A DNA stretch of 19,745 nucleotides. Source: Chthoniobacter sp. GTDB lineage: Bacteria > Verrucomicrobiota > Verrucomicrobiia > Chthoniobacterales > Chthoniobacteraceae. A model generated the notes under the pieces. It was not told the origin of the DNA. It did not search any database and was given only the letters and a program-made list of their open reading frames with translations. The stretch covers positions 1 to 19,745 of the forward strand of contig JANXWQ010000387.1 of assembly GCA_025351065.1 (NCBI GenBank). The letters are read 5' to 3'. Both the position numbers and the translations under genes were made by a program. This document shows positions 1-7,820 of this stretch, piece by piece. Position 1 is the stretch's first letter, and each line of letters starts with the position of its first letter.

Positions 1-202
1 GCTCGCGCCCGCGCCGCCGGAACTCGTGGCCCGCCTCGAAAATGCGCGCGCTGCCGGAACGCTGTGCAACCGCGCGGGGCAACCGCTCGCCGAGCCTATC
101 GAGGCCGGACTCGTGCGGGCGGATGGCGCGCTTTTTTTCCCCGTGCGCTCGGGCATTCCGCTGCTCGTGGCGGATGAAAGTGTGGAGCTTTCCGTGCCAT
201 GA
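1..202 (+). CDS. Trm112-like / UPF0434-type small protein, C-terminal part
   Basis: This is the 3' part of a gene that begins left of the window; its reading frame starts at base 2 and stops at 200-202. The 66 visible residues end in FFPVRSGIPLLVADESVEL, which resembles the conserved tail (FPVRDGIPVML-type) of the Trm112/UPF0434 family. That family consists of small, about 60-80 residue, often zinc-binding proteins, and the eukaryotic and archaeal Trm112 members activate methyltransferases. The N-terminal part, where a CPxT or CPxC zinc motif would sit, lies outside the window, so metal binding cannot be judged. Its stop overlaps the sufS start as ATGA (199-202), so it is probably translationally coupled to sufS. 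The family call rests on the C-terminal motif only. A function in iron-sulfur assembly would be inference from position. Confidence 0.6.
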   Translation, partial: LAPAPPELVARLENARAAGTLCNRAGQPLAEPIEAGLVRADGALFFPVRSGIPLLVADESVELSVP

Positions 203-1422
203 GCGCGCCCGACTGGGACGCGATCCGCGCGGATTTTCCGATCCTCGACCAGCAGGTGCGCGGGCAGCCGCTGATCTATTTCGACAACGCAGCCAGCTCG
301 CAGAAGCCGCGCGCGGTGATCGACGCGATCGCGCGCTACTACGAGCGTGACAATGCGAACGTGCATCGCGGGCTGCACGAGCTGAGTTCGCGCGCGACGG
401 ACGCCTACGAAAATGCGCGCGCGAAAGTGGCGCGGTATCTCGGCGCGGCAAGCGCGGACGAAATCATTTTCACACGCGGGACGACCGAGGGAATCAACCT
501 CGTGGCGCAGGCGTGGGGCGCGAAATTTGTGCGCGCGGGCGACGTGATCCTGCTCACGGAAATGGAGCACCACAGCAATCTCGTGCCTTGGCAAATGCTG
601 GCGGAGCGCACCGGCGCGCGGCTGCGTTTTGTGCCGGTGGCGGAGGACGGCACGCTGGCGCTGGAGCGGCTCGGCGAGCTGCTCACGCCGGAGGTGAAAG
701 TGTGCGCCTTCACCCACATCTCAAACTCGCTCGGCACCATCAATCCCGTGGCGGAGTTGTGCCGCGCGGCGCGCGCCGTGGGCGCGGTGAGCGTGGTGGA
801 TGCGGCGCAGAGCGCGGGGCATCTGCCCGTGGATGTGCGCGCGCTGGGCTGCGATTTTCTCGCTTTCTCCGGCCACAAAATGTGCGCGCCGACGGGTAGC
901 GGCGCGCTATACGGGCGGGCTGAATTGCTCGACGCGATGCCGCCGTGGCAGGGCGGTGGGGAGATGATCGTGAGCGTGAGCTACGAGCGGAGCACGTATA
1001 AGAAAGCGCCGGGAAAATTCGAGGCCTGCACGCCTAACATCGCCGGCGCGGTGGGGCTCGGCGCGGCGGTGGACTATCTCGAAGGCATCGGGCGCGCGGC
1101 CATTTTTGAGCACGACCTGGCGCTCACGCAGCATGCGCTGGCGCGGCTCGGCGAGCTGCCGGGGGTGCGCGTGCTCGGGCCGCGCGAGCGGCGCGGCGGG
1201 CTCGTCGGCTTTGTCATGGACGCGGCGCATCCGCACGACCTCACCACGTTCGCCGACCAGCACGGACTGGCGTTGCGCGGCGGGCATCACTGCAACATGC
1301 CGCTGATGAAAAAGCTGCGGCTGCCGGGGACGACGCGGGCGAGTTTCTATTTCTACAACACCAAGGCCGAGGTGGATCGCATGGCCGATATTCTCGCGGC
1401 GGCCGTCCGCTTTTTCGCATGA
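199..1422 (+). CDS. sufS: SufS-type cysteine desulfurase
   Basis: This 407-residue, PLP-dependent class V aminotransferase-fold enzyme takes sulfur from L-cysteine, forms a persulfide and passes it to the iron-sulfur machinery in the cytosol. The PLP-binding lysine is K227 in SGHK (224-227). The catalytic cysteine is C365 in RGGHHC (360-365), where most homologues read RTGHHC. H124 in EMEHHSN, D201 and Q204 occupy the usual cofactor-contact positions. Length is normal for SufS (about 405-415). The ATG at 199 overlaps the stop of the preceding gene, with a possible weak GGAG about 11 bases upstream. The stop overlaps the sufU start as ATGA. The adjacent sufU supports a SufS-SufU pair rather than a SufS-SufE pair. 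No sufB, sufC or sufD is in view; they could lie upstream or elsewhere. Confidence 0.95.
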   Translation: MSAPDWDAIRADFPILDQQVRGQPLIYFDNAASSQKPRAVIDAIARYYERDNANVHRGLHELSSRATDAYENARAKVARYLGAASADEIIFTRGTTEGINLVAQAWGAKFVRAGDVILLTEMEHHSNLVPWQMLAERTGARLRFVPVAEDGTLALERLGELLTPEVKVCAFTHISNSLGTINPVAELCRAARAVGAVSVVDAAQSAGHLPVDVRALGCDFLAFSGHKMCAPTGSGALYGRAELLDAMPPWQGGGEMIVSVSYERSTYKKAPGKFEACTPNIAGAVGLGAAVDYLEGIGRAAIFEHDLALTQHALARLGELPGVRVLGPRERRGGLVGFVMDAAHPHDLTTFADQHGLALRGGHHCNMPLMKKLRLPGTTRASFYFYNTKAEVDRMADILAAAVRFFA

Positions 1423-1883
1423 ACACGGATCTCGATGAACTCTACCAGTCGGTCGTTCTTGACCACTCGAAGCGCCCGCGAAATTTCGGCGAACTGGCGG
1501 ACGCGGTGCAGGTGCATGGCGACAATCCGTCGTGTGGCGACGAGATCGACCTCAGCGTGAAATTCGGCCCAGAGGGCGCGGTCGAGGACGTGAAGTTCAA
1601 GGGCATGGGCTGTGCGATCAGCCAGGCGTCGGCGTCGCTGATGACGATGAAGCTGAAAGGCAAAAGCGAAACTGATGCGCGCGAGATGCTGCGCGCGTTT
1701 CACGACCTCGTGACGACGGAAGTCGCCGAGCCGCCGCGCATGCTGGGGGATCTGCGGCTGCTGCAAGGGGTGCGGAGATTTCCGCAGCGCGTGAAGTGCG
1801 CGATGCTGGCGTGGCGGGCGTTTGAGCAAGCCCTGGCGCGGAACGCGGGCGGGGACAGTGTTTCGACCGAGACCGATGCCTGA
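1419..1883 (+). CDS. sufU: SufU-type sulfur acceptor / Fe-S scaffold protein
   Basis: This 154-residue protein receives sulfur from SufS. In Bacillus subtilis, SufU is a zinc-dependent sulfurtransferase partner; in the IscU fold generally it is an assembly scaffold. The three conserved cysteines are C39 (NPSCGD), C65 (GMGCAISQAS) and C127 (VKCAMLAW), with D41 next to the first, matching the SufU zinc/cluster site. The roughly 20-residue insertion between the second and third cysteines that separates SufU from IscU appears to be present around residues 95-120. It starts at the ATG that overlaps the sufS stop. Its own end overlaps the next gene by 8 bases (1876-1883). The last 15 residues are low in conserved features and read into that overlap. 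The family call is firm; whether it acts as scaffold or sulfur shuttle here is open. Confidence 0.93.
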   Translation: MNTDLDELYQSVVLDHSKRPRNFGELADAVQVHGDNPSCGDEIDLSVKFGPEGAVEDVKFKGMGCAISQASASLMTMKLKGKSETDAREMLRAFHDLVTTEVAEPPRMLGDLRLLQGVRRFPQRVKCAMLAWRAFEQALARNAGGDSVSTETDA

Positions 1884-2781
1884 GCCGAAAGAACCCCGCG
1901 CGCCGCTCGTCGAAGTGGGCCGCTACGCGCGGCTGGCGGAGGCGCGGGAGCGCGGGCTGGTGGTGGCGGCGCGGGAGCTGCCGCACTGGATCGAACGCGA
2001 GGGCGAGGAGTGGGTGCTGCGCGTGGAGGAGGGTGCGGGCGCGGAGGTGGCGCGGGAGCTGGCGGCGTTTGAGCGCGAGGAGCGGGAGCGGCCGGTGGTG
2101 CGCGCGGTTTTTCCGGCGGAGAAAATCCCGACGTTTTCGCTCTACGTGGCGGGCTGGGTGCTGGGCATGTTTTTTGTGGCGCAGAATTATTCCGGTGCGG
2201 CGTGGGAGGAGCGCGGCGTGGCGGAGAGCCGGGAGATTTTGCGCGGCGAATGGTGGCGCACGATCACGGCGCTGACCCTGCACGCGGACGCGGCGCACAT
2301 CGGCGCGAACCTCGCGTCGGGGCTGCTCTTCGCGGCGTTTGCGCTGCCGCGTTTCGGGACGGGGGTGACGTGGCTGGCCGTCGTGCTGAGCGGGGCGCTG
2401 GGCAATGCGCTCAATGCGTGGGGCTACCGCGGCGAGCCGCACGCGACGATTGGCGCTTCGACGGCGTGCTTCGGGGCGCTGGGGCTTTTGATGGGCGCGG
2501 AGGTTTTCGCGCGCTGGCGCGAGCCGCGGACGCGGAGCCGGTGGCAGCTCGTGCTGCCGCTCGGCGCGGGGCTGGGGCTGCTGGCGTTTCTCGGCTCGGG
2601 CGACCAGGCGAAGACGGTCGATTACATGGCGCATTTCTGGGGTTTCGCCGTTGGCGCGATTGAGGGCGCGGTCGCGGAAGGCTGGCGGGCAAAGGAACGC
2701 GCGCCGGTGGCGGTGCAGTGGGCGGCGGCGGGTGCGGCGCTGGCGCTGGTCGCGGTGGCGTGGGTGTTCGCGCTGCGCTGA
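1876..2781 (+). CDS. Rhomboid-family intramembrane serine protease with soluble N-terminal domain
   Basis: This 301-residue membrane protein has all the rhomboid catalytic marks. It has H141 and N145 in HIGAN (oxyanion side), S195 in the GAS motif of TIGASTACFG (193-195) and H253 in MAHFWGF. Together these form the Ser-His dyad that cuts substrates inside the membrane. About seven hydrophobic segments lie near 85-103, 141-160, 163-183, 191-211, 223-240, 248-266 and 279-298. Residues 1-80 are soluble and charged. The stretch 28-70 resembles the small DUF2007-like domain found in front of some bacterial rhomboids; I call this from pattern only. I chose the ATG at 1876, which overlaps the end of sufU by 8 bases. 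An upstream in-frame start at 1822 would lie deep in sufU. The substrate is unknown. It faces the next gene tail-to-tail, 13 bases away. Confidence 0.93.
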   Translation: MPEPKEPRAPLVEVGRYARLAEARERGLVVAARELPHWIEREGEEWVLRVEEGAGAEVARELAAFEREERERPVVRAVFPAEKIPTFSLYVAGWVLGMFFVAQNYSGAAWEERGVAESREILRGEWWRTITALTLHADAAHIGANLASGLLFAAFALPRFGTGVTWLAVVLSGALGNALNAWGYRGEPHATIGASTACFGALGLLMGAEVFARWREPRTRSRWQLVLPLGAGLGLLAFLGSGDQAKTVDYMAHFWGFAVGAIEGAVAEGWRAKERAPVAVQWAAAGAALALVAVAWVFALR

Positions 2782-2794
2782 GCGCGCGTTCCCG

Positions 2795-4480
2795 CTACGC
2801 GCTGAGGGCGCGCTGCACGCAGTTGCCGAGCGCCTGGACGCTGTAGGGCTTGAGCAGCAGCTCGCGGAAGCCGATCTCGCGGGCGCGCGGGGTGTCGAGC
2901 GTGGCGCTGTAGCCGGTGGTGAGGATGATGCGGGCGCCGGGGCGGATTTCCCAAATCCGGCGGGCGAGGTCGATACCGCTGAGCAGCGGCATGGTGAGGT
3001 CGGTGATGACGAGGTCGAAGGCCCGCTCCCGCACGAGCGCGAGCGCAGCGGTGGCGTCGCGGGTGATGACGGCGGCGTAGCCGAGGCGCTTGAGGTAGCG
3101 TTCGCCGAGCTGGATGAGCACGGGTTCGTCGTCGATGAAAAGGATGCTCTGGCCCGCGCCGCGGACGAGCGCGGGCTCGGCAGCGGTGACGGCGGCGGTG
3201 TCGAAGTCCAGCGCGGGAAAGTAGAGGTGAAAGGTGGCCCCGCCGCCGGGCTCGCTATAGACGGAGATGGCGCCGTCGCAGGATTTCATGATGCCGTGGA
3301 CGACGGAGAGGCCGAGGCCGGTGCCGTGGCCCGGTTCCTTGGTGGTGAAAAAGGGCTCGAAGATGCGCGCGACGGTGGCGGGATCCATGCCGCAGCCGTC
3401 GTCGGCGATGGAGAGGCGGACGTAGCGCGCGGGCCGCAGATCGGGGTGGGTGCGGGCGAAATCGGCGTCCACCACAAACGCGGCGAGCTGCACGCGGACG
3501 CGGCCGGCGCGGTCGCCGATGGCGTGCCAGGCGTTGGTGACGAGATTGGTGACGACCTGGTGGACCTGGATGCTGTCGGCCAGCACCTTGGGCAGGCCGG
3601 TTTCAAACTCGCTGGCGATCTCGACGGACACGGGCAGGGTGGCGCGCAGCAGCTTGAGGGCGTCGCGCACGTCGGTCTCGAGATCGAGCGGCTGGCGGTC
3701 CTGCTCGCGGTGGCGGGAAAAGGCGAGGATCTGGCGGACGAGGTCGCGGGCGCGTCCGCTGGCCTTGAGGATTTCCTGGAAACTGGCGGCGGCGGCCTCG
3801 GGATCGCCGGCGTCCTGGAGGCCGAGGTCGGCGAAGCCGACGATGCCGGCGAGGATGTTATTAAAGTCGTGGGCGATGCCGCCGGCGAGCGTGCCGATGG
3901 CTTCGAGCTTTTGCGCCTGGCGGAGCTTTTCCTCGGCTTTGATGCGCTCCTGGGCGGTGCGTTCGCGCTGGCTGATCTCCTCGTGCAGCAGGGCGTTGGC
4001 GGCCTCGAGATCGAGCATCTTTTTCTCGAGTTTGGCGATGAGCCGCGCGTTGTACTCCTTGAGGTAGATGGACTCGTCCTCGGGCTCCACGTCGGGCGGC
4101 GGCGGGAGTGTGGCTTTGCGCGCCATGACCTCATTGACCTCGCGGATGAAGGCGTCGGGCTCAAGCGGCTTGATGAGGAAGCGGTCGGCGCCGAGGCTGA
4201 GTGCGAGCGAGGCGTCCTTGGGATCGGTGTAGGTGGCGGTGTAGAAAATGAACGGGAGGTGGCGCAGGCGGTCGTCTTTTTTCAGTTCGCGGCAGAGCTG
4301 AAAGCCGTCCATGCGCGGCATGAGGATGTCCGAGATGACGAGGTCATAGACGCCGCGCTCGGCGAGCCGGAGAGCGTCGAGGCCGTTGCTCACGGAATCG
4401 ACGGTGTGCCCGTGACCGCGCAGCAGCGCCTCGAGCATGTAGAGGTTTTCGGGTTTGTCGTCTGCGCTCAGGATTCTCAT
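2795..4480 (-). CDS. Soluble hybrid histidine kinase, REC-HisKA-HATPase-REC
   Basis: This 561-residue cytosolic sensor/relay kinase has no membrane segment. The N-terminal receiver (1-122) has acidic D7/D8, phospho-acceptor D51 and K104. A coiled coil spans about 139-190. The dimerisation helix carries the phospho-histidine H204 in GGIAHDFNN. The ATPase domain shows the N-box near N312-N316, the G1 box DDGCGMD (360-366) and the G2 box GTGLGL (386-391). A second receiver (445-561) has D450/D451, D494 and K544. Phosphate can thus arrive at the first receiver and pass to histidine and on to the second receiver, as in known hybrid relays. There is no HPt or DNA-binding domain. The start ATG overlaps the stop of the response regulator upstream as ATGA (4477-4480), so it is the third gene of a kinase operon. 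Confidence 0.94.
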   Translation of the reverse strand: MRILSADDKPENLYMLEALLRGHGHTVDSVSNGLDALRLAERGVYDLVISDILMPRMDGFQLCRELKKDDRLRHLPFIFYTATYTDPKDASLALSLGADRFLIKPLEPDAFIREVNEVMARKATLPPPPDVEPEDESIYLKEYNARLIAKLEKKMLDLEAANALLHEEISQRERTAQERIKAEEKLRQAQKLEAIGTLAGGIAHDFNNILAGIVGFADLGLQDAGDPEAAAASFQEILKASGRARDLVRQILAFSRHREQDRQPLDLETDVRDALKLLRATLPVSVEIASEFETGLPKVLADSIQVHQVVTNLVTNAWHAIGDRAGRVRVQLAAFVVDADFARTHPDLRPARYVRLSIADDGCGMDPATVARIFEPFFTTKEPGHGTGLGLSVVHGIMKSCDGAISVYSEPGGGATFHLYFPALDFDTAAVTAAEPALVRGAGQSILFIDDEPVLIQLGERYLKRLGYAAVITRDATAALALVRERAFDLVITDLTMPLLSGIDLARRIWEIRPGARIILTTGYSATLDTPRAREIGFRELLLKPYSVQALGNCVQRALSA

Positions 4481-4860
4481 GTCGGGCCGGCCTTTCGTGG
4501 GATGAAGCGGGAAATTTCCGCGATGAAAGTTTCGGTGACGATAGGCTTTTCGATGTAGCCCGCAAAGCCTATCTCCGCGGCCTTTTCGCGGTCGCCGACC
4601 ATGGCGTAGCTGGTCACGGCCACGATGGGGATGCGGGCGAGGTGCGGCTCGGCCTTGATGCGGCGCGCGGCCTCGTAGCCATCGACCTCGGGCATCTGGA
4701 TGTCCATGAGGATGAGGTCGGGCATTTCATTCTGCGCAGCGACCACGGCCTCGGCGCCGTTGCCCGCGTGGACGACGGTGTGGCCGCTGTTTTCGAGGAG
4801 AAAAGTGGCGAGGTAGCGGTTGGCTTCGTTGTCTTCGACGAGGAGGATTTTGGCGCTCAT
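4477..4860 (-). CDS. Single-domain response regulator (CheY/DivK-like)
   Basis: This 127-residue protein is a lone receiver domain with no output domain. Acidic E9/D10, phospho-acceptor D53 in LILMDIQMP, T83 and K105 in EKP are all present, so it should accept phosphate. The MDIQMPEVDG pattern and the C-terminal KPI resemble DivK-type receivers, which act by binding other proteins rather than DNA. The start is the ATG at 4860 (MSAKILLVED). A longer frame upstream would only add residues antisense-like in composition and would lie inside the kinase gene. Both ends overlap neighbours as ATGA: the kinase stop at 4857-4860 and the hybrid kinase start at 4477-4480. It most likely shuttles phosphate between the two kinases; that partner assignment is inference from gene order. 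Confidence 0.94.
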   Translation of the reverse strand: MSAKILLVEDNEANRYLATFLLENSGHTVVHAGNGAEAVVAAQNEMPDLILMDIQMPEVDGYEAARRIKAEPHLARIPIVAVTSYAMVGDREKAAEIGFAGYIEKPIVTETFIAEISRFIPRKAGPT

Positions 4861-7016
4861 GGGGGTACGGTGCGGGGCAGGGTGATGGTGAAGCGGGAGC
4901 CGCGGCCAAACTCGCTCTCTGCGGTGATGCGGCCGCCGAGCATGGCGGCGAGCTGTTTGCACAAATACAGACCCAGGCCCGTGCCTTCATAGAGGCGGCG
5001 CGCGGAACCATCGACCTGGCGGAAGGCCTCGAAAAGCTGAGCCATGCTCTCGGGCTTGATGCCGATGCCGGTGTCGGTGACGGCCAGCTCCACGCGCTCC
5101 GCGATGGTGCGGACGGAGAGGAGGACGCGGCCGGTGTCCGTGAATTTCACGGCGTTGTTGGCGAGGTTGAGCAGGAGCTGAAAGCACTTTTTGCGGTCGC
5201 TGTGCAGGACGAGCGCGGGGTCGTCAAGTGACGTTTCGAGGGCGAGATTTTTCTGCGCGGCCATGGGCGTGAGGCTCTGCACGACCTCGTTCACCACGTC
5301 GGCGATTTTGAAATCCTCGCGCACGACTTCCATTTTGCCGGACTCGATGCGCGAGAGGTCGAGCAGGTCGTTGATGAGCCCGAGCAGATGGCGCGCGGAG
5401 AAATGCACCATGCCGAGCTGCTTTTCCTGTTCGGCATTGACCGGGCCGGCGAGCCCCTGGCGGAGGATGCCAGTAAAGCCGATGATCGAGTTCAGCGGGG
5501 TGCGCAGCTCGTGGCTCATGGTGGCGAGAAATTCGGACTTGAGCCGGTCGAGTTCTTGGAGGCGCTCGTTGGCGGCGGCGAGGTCGCGGGTGCGGTCGGC
5601 GACTTTGATCTCGAGATTCGCGTGGGCCTCGCGCAGCGCCGCCTCGGCCACGAGCCGCGCCGAGATGTCGATGCCGATGCCGAGCATGCAAGGGTGGCCG
5701 TCCACCTCGATCCGCAGGCCGGTGACGTAGTAGGGCGTGCGGCGTCCGTCTTTGGAAAGCAGATGCACCTCGATGTCGGAGGAGCCCTCGGCAAAACATT
5801 TCAGCATGCGCTCGTGGACGACGGGCTTTTCCTCCTCGGGAAAATACGAGAGCGGATCGAGCGTGCGGATTTCCTCGGCGGTGCAGCCGGTCACGGTTTC
5901 AAGGGTTTTGTTCCAGCGGACGATTTTGCGCCGCGCGTCGTAGAGGTAGAAAATCCCCGGCATGGAATTGACGAGCGTCTCGGTGAACAGGAGTTCGCGG
6001 TTCACCCGCTCGGCGCTGGCGTGGCGCTCGGTGATGTCGCGCGAGACGACCAGGATTTTTTCCGGCTGCCCGGTGGCGTTGGTGATGACGCTGCCTTCGC
6101 TTTCGAGGTAGAGGATGCCCCCGCCGGGCAGCACGAGGCGAAACTCCGCGCGCTGCGCCTGGCGGGTGCGCTGCATCGTGGCGAACTGCTCGCGGACGTG
6201 CGGGAGGTCGTCGGGGTGGATGTCGTCAAAGGCCGAGCTGAGGTAGAAGTCCTTCGCCGGAAAATGGCGCGAGTAGGAGCGGCTGGCGTAGAGCCGCCGG
6301 CCTTGGAGATCGAGCACGGCGATGAGGTCCGAGACGTGGTCGCTGATGAGCCGGAACATCTCCTGGCTGGCCTGCAGGGCGGACTCGCCCAGCTCGCGCT
6401 GGGTCACGTCGTGAAAGACCAGCGTCGCGCCGGCGAGTGCGCCGCCGGCGTCGCGGATGGGCGTGGCGTAGCCGGTGACGAGATGCTCGAGGCCGTTGCG
6501 CGCGATGATGAGGCGGGGATCGGGCGCGACGATTTTTTTCCCCTCATGCAGCGCGCGCTCGGCGGGGTTTTCCACCGGCTCCCGGGTCTCGCGCCGCAGC
6601 GGGCGGAAAACCTCGCCCAGCGCATGGCCGCGCGCCTCGTCCTCGGTCCAGCCGGTGATGGTTTGCGCGGTCTCGTTCAGCAGGGTCACGCGGCCCGCGG
6701 CGTCGGCCACGATCATGCCGTCGCCGATGCTGCGCAGGGTGGTGGCGAGCCACTGGCCGCGGTTGTGGACGGTGAGCCATTCGCGCTGCAGCCGCCGCGC
6801 GCTCCACAGCACGAGCCCGCTCAGCACGAACGCGGCGGCGAGCGCGACGGCATCCGCGGCGGCCAGCGCGGCACTCTCGTGACCGGCGAGGCGGAGGCGT
6901 TTTTCGACGCAGAAAAAGGCCAGCGCACCGACGCCTGCGGTGGTGCCAAACATGGCCGCAAAGAGGAGCGGCAGGCCGATTTTTCGCGGCTGGGATGGGG
7001 GTCGCCCGGTCGTCAT
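4857..7016 (-). CDS. Membrane-anchored three-PAS sensor histidine kinase
   Basis: This 719-residue histidine kinase has two hydrophobic segments (about 13-36 and 49-72) separated by only about a dozen residues, so almost no periplasmic sensor domain. Three PAS domains follow, at about 86-207, 212-332 and 343-455; the first two end in the HDVTQRE and SRDITER linkers and the third in GIDISAR. A coiled coil lies near 456-495. HisKA carries H502 in SHELRTPLN. The ATPase domain has LNLANNAVKF (N-box, 616-625), DTGIGI (648-653) and EGTGLGL (677-683). Sensing is probably done inside the cell by the PAS domains. I chose the ATG at 7016; a TTG at 7055 would add 13 residues but is less likely. Its stop overlaps the response-regulator start as ATGA. 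The TerC-like gene ends 54 bases upstream. Confidence 0.93.
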   Translation of the reverse strand: MTTGRPPSQPRKIGLPLLFAAMFGTTAGVGALAFFCVEKRLRLAGHESAALAAADAVALAAAFVLSGLVLWSARRLQREWLTVHNRGQWLATTLRSIGDGMIVADAAGRVTLLNETAQTITGWTEDEARGHALGEVFRPLRRETREPVENPAERALHEGKKIVAPDPRLIIARNGLEHLVTGYATPIRDAGGALAGATLVFHDVTQRELGESALQASQEMFRLISDHVSDLIAVLDLQGRRLYASRSYSRHFPAKDFYLSSAFDDIHPDDLPHVREQFATMQRTRQAQRAEFRLVLPGGGILYLESEGSVITNATGQPEKILVVSRDITERHASAERVNRELLFTETLVNSMPGIFYLYDARRKIVRWNKTLETVTGCTAEEIRTLDPLSYFPEEEKPVVHERMLKCFAEGSSDIEVHLLSKDGRRTPYYVTGLRIEVDGHPCMLGIGIDISARLVAEAALREAHANLEIKVADRTRDLAAANERLQELDRLKSEFLATMSHELRTPLNSIIGFTGILRQGLAGPVNAEQEKQLGMVHFSARHLLGLINDLLDLSRIESGKMEVVREDFKIADVVNEVVQSLTPMAAQKNLALETSLDDPALVLHSDRKKCFQLLLNLANNAVKFTDTGRVLLSVRTIAERVELAVTDTGIGIKPESMAQLFEAFRQVDGSARRLYEGTGLGLYLCKQLAAMLGGRITAESEFGRGSRFTITLPRTVPP

Positions 7017-7070
7017 GCGCGGGCAGGTGTAGCGGGAAAGCCCTGCGTGCGGCAAGCGCGGCGCGTCCGC

Positions 7071-7820
7071 CTAGTACTCCGAGCGCAGCCCGACCGGTTT
7101 CGCGCGGCGGGCGCGCATTTTGATGTTCAGGATTTCGACGGCAAAGGAAAACGCCATGGCGAAATAGATGTAGCCCTTTTCAATATGCTGCCCGCAGCCG
7201 TCGGCGATGAGCACCACGCCGACGAGTAGCAGGAAGGACAGCGCGAGCATTTTGATGGTGGGGTGGCGGTTCACGAAGGCGCTGATCGCACCGCTTGCCG
7301 CGAGCATCACGAGCATGGCGAGGATGACCGCGGCGATCATGATCGCGAGACGCGCGCCGTCGGATTTGGCCTGCGCGAGGCCCACGGCCGTGACCACGGA
7401 ATCAATCGAAAACACGATGTCGATGACCACGATCTGCGCGATGACGCTGCCGAGCGTGGCCCCGCCGCCGGCGGATTTCGCGTGGTCTTCGCCCTCGAGG
7501 CTGCCGTGGATTTCGTGGACGCTTTTCCACAGCAGAAAAAGTCCGCCGCTGAGCATGACGAGGTCTTTGCCCGAGACCGGATGGGCGAAGACGCGAAAGA
7601 GTTCGCCGGTGAGTTTGGTGAGCCAGAAAATGGAGCAGAGCAGCAGGACGCGGGCGATCAGCGCGATCAGCAGACCGAGGGTGCGGGCGCGGCCTTGCTG
7701 CGCGGCGGGGAGCTTCCCGGCGAGGATCGAGATGAAGATGATGTTGTCGATGCCGAGCACGATCTCGAGTAGCGTGAGCGTGAGGAGGCTGATCCAAAAG
7801 GCGGGGTCGGTGAGAGGCAT
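7071..7820 (-). CDS. TerC-family integral membrane protein
   Basis: This 249-residue polytopic membrane protein has about seven hydrophobic segments (near 8-34, 46-70, 85-99, 122-147, 157-180, 188-207 and 217-236). The two family signatures are LEIVLGIDNIIFIS (18-31), with acidic E19 and D25, and DIVFSIDSV (134-142), with D134 and D140. These buried acids are typical of TerC proteins. Characterised members (B. subtilis YkoY/MeeF-type, E. coli Alx) act in manganese export or loading, while plasmid TerC belongs to tellurite resistance. No other ter genes are near, so a metal-export or exoenzyme-metallation role is more likely than tellurite resistance. A short acidic, Gly-rich loop lies at 106-120. 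It starts at the ATG at 7820, divergent from the HExxH gene across a palindrome. I see no yybP-ykoY riboswitch in the 95-base gap. Confidence 0.9.
   Translation of the reverse strand: MPLTDPAFWISLLTLTLLEIVLGIDNIIFISILAGKLPAAQQGRARTLGLLIALIARVLLLCSIFWLTKLTGELFRVFAHPVSGKDLVMLSGGLFLLWKSVHEIHGSLEGEDHAKSAGGGATLGSVIAQIVVIDIVFSIDSVVTAVGLAQAKSDGARLAIMIAAVILAMLVMLAASGAISAFVNRHPTIKMLALSFLLLVGVVLIADGCGQHIEKGYIYFAMAFSFAVEILNIKMRARRAKPVGLRSEY

Noticed and set aside
2651..4558. A 635-codon + strand frame opposite the hybrid kinase
   Set aside because: It is a shadow of the hybrid kinase, whose receiver, HisKA and ATPase motifs are unambiguous. The antisense product is Gly/Glu/Asp/Val-rich with no recognisable fold.
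5388..7229. A 613-codon + strand frame opposite the PAS kinase
   Set aside because: It is a shadow of the PAS histidine kinase in complementary codon phase; there is no signal, membrane or domain motif, and it runs into the TerC-like gene.
7071..7820. Tellurite-resistance operon
   Set aside because: Only a TerC-like gene is present, with no terB, terD, terE or terZ. The family is widely found outside tellurite resistance.
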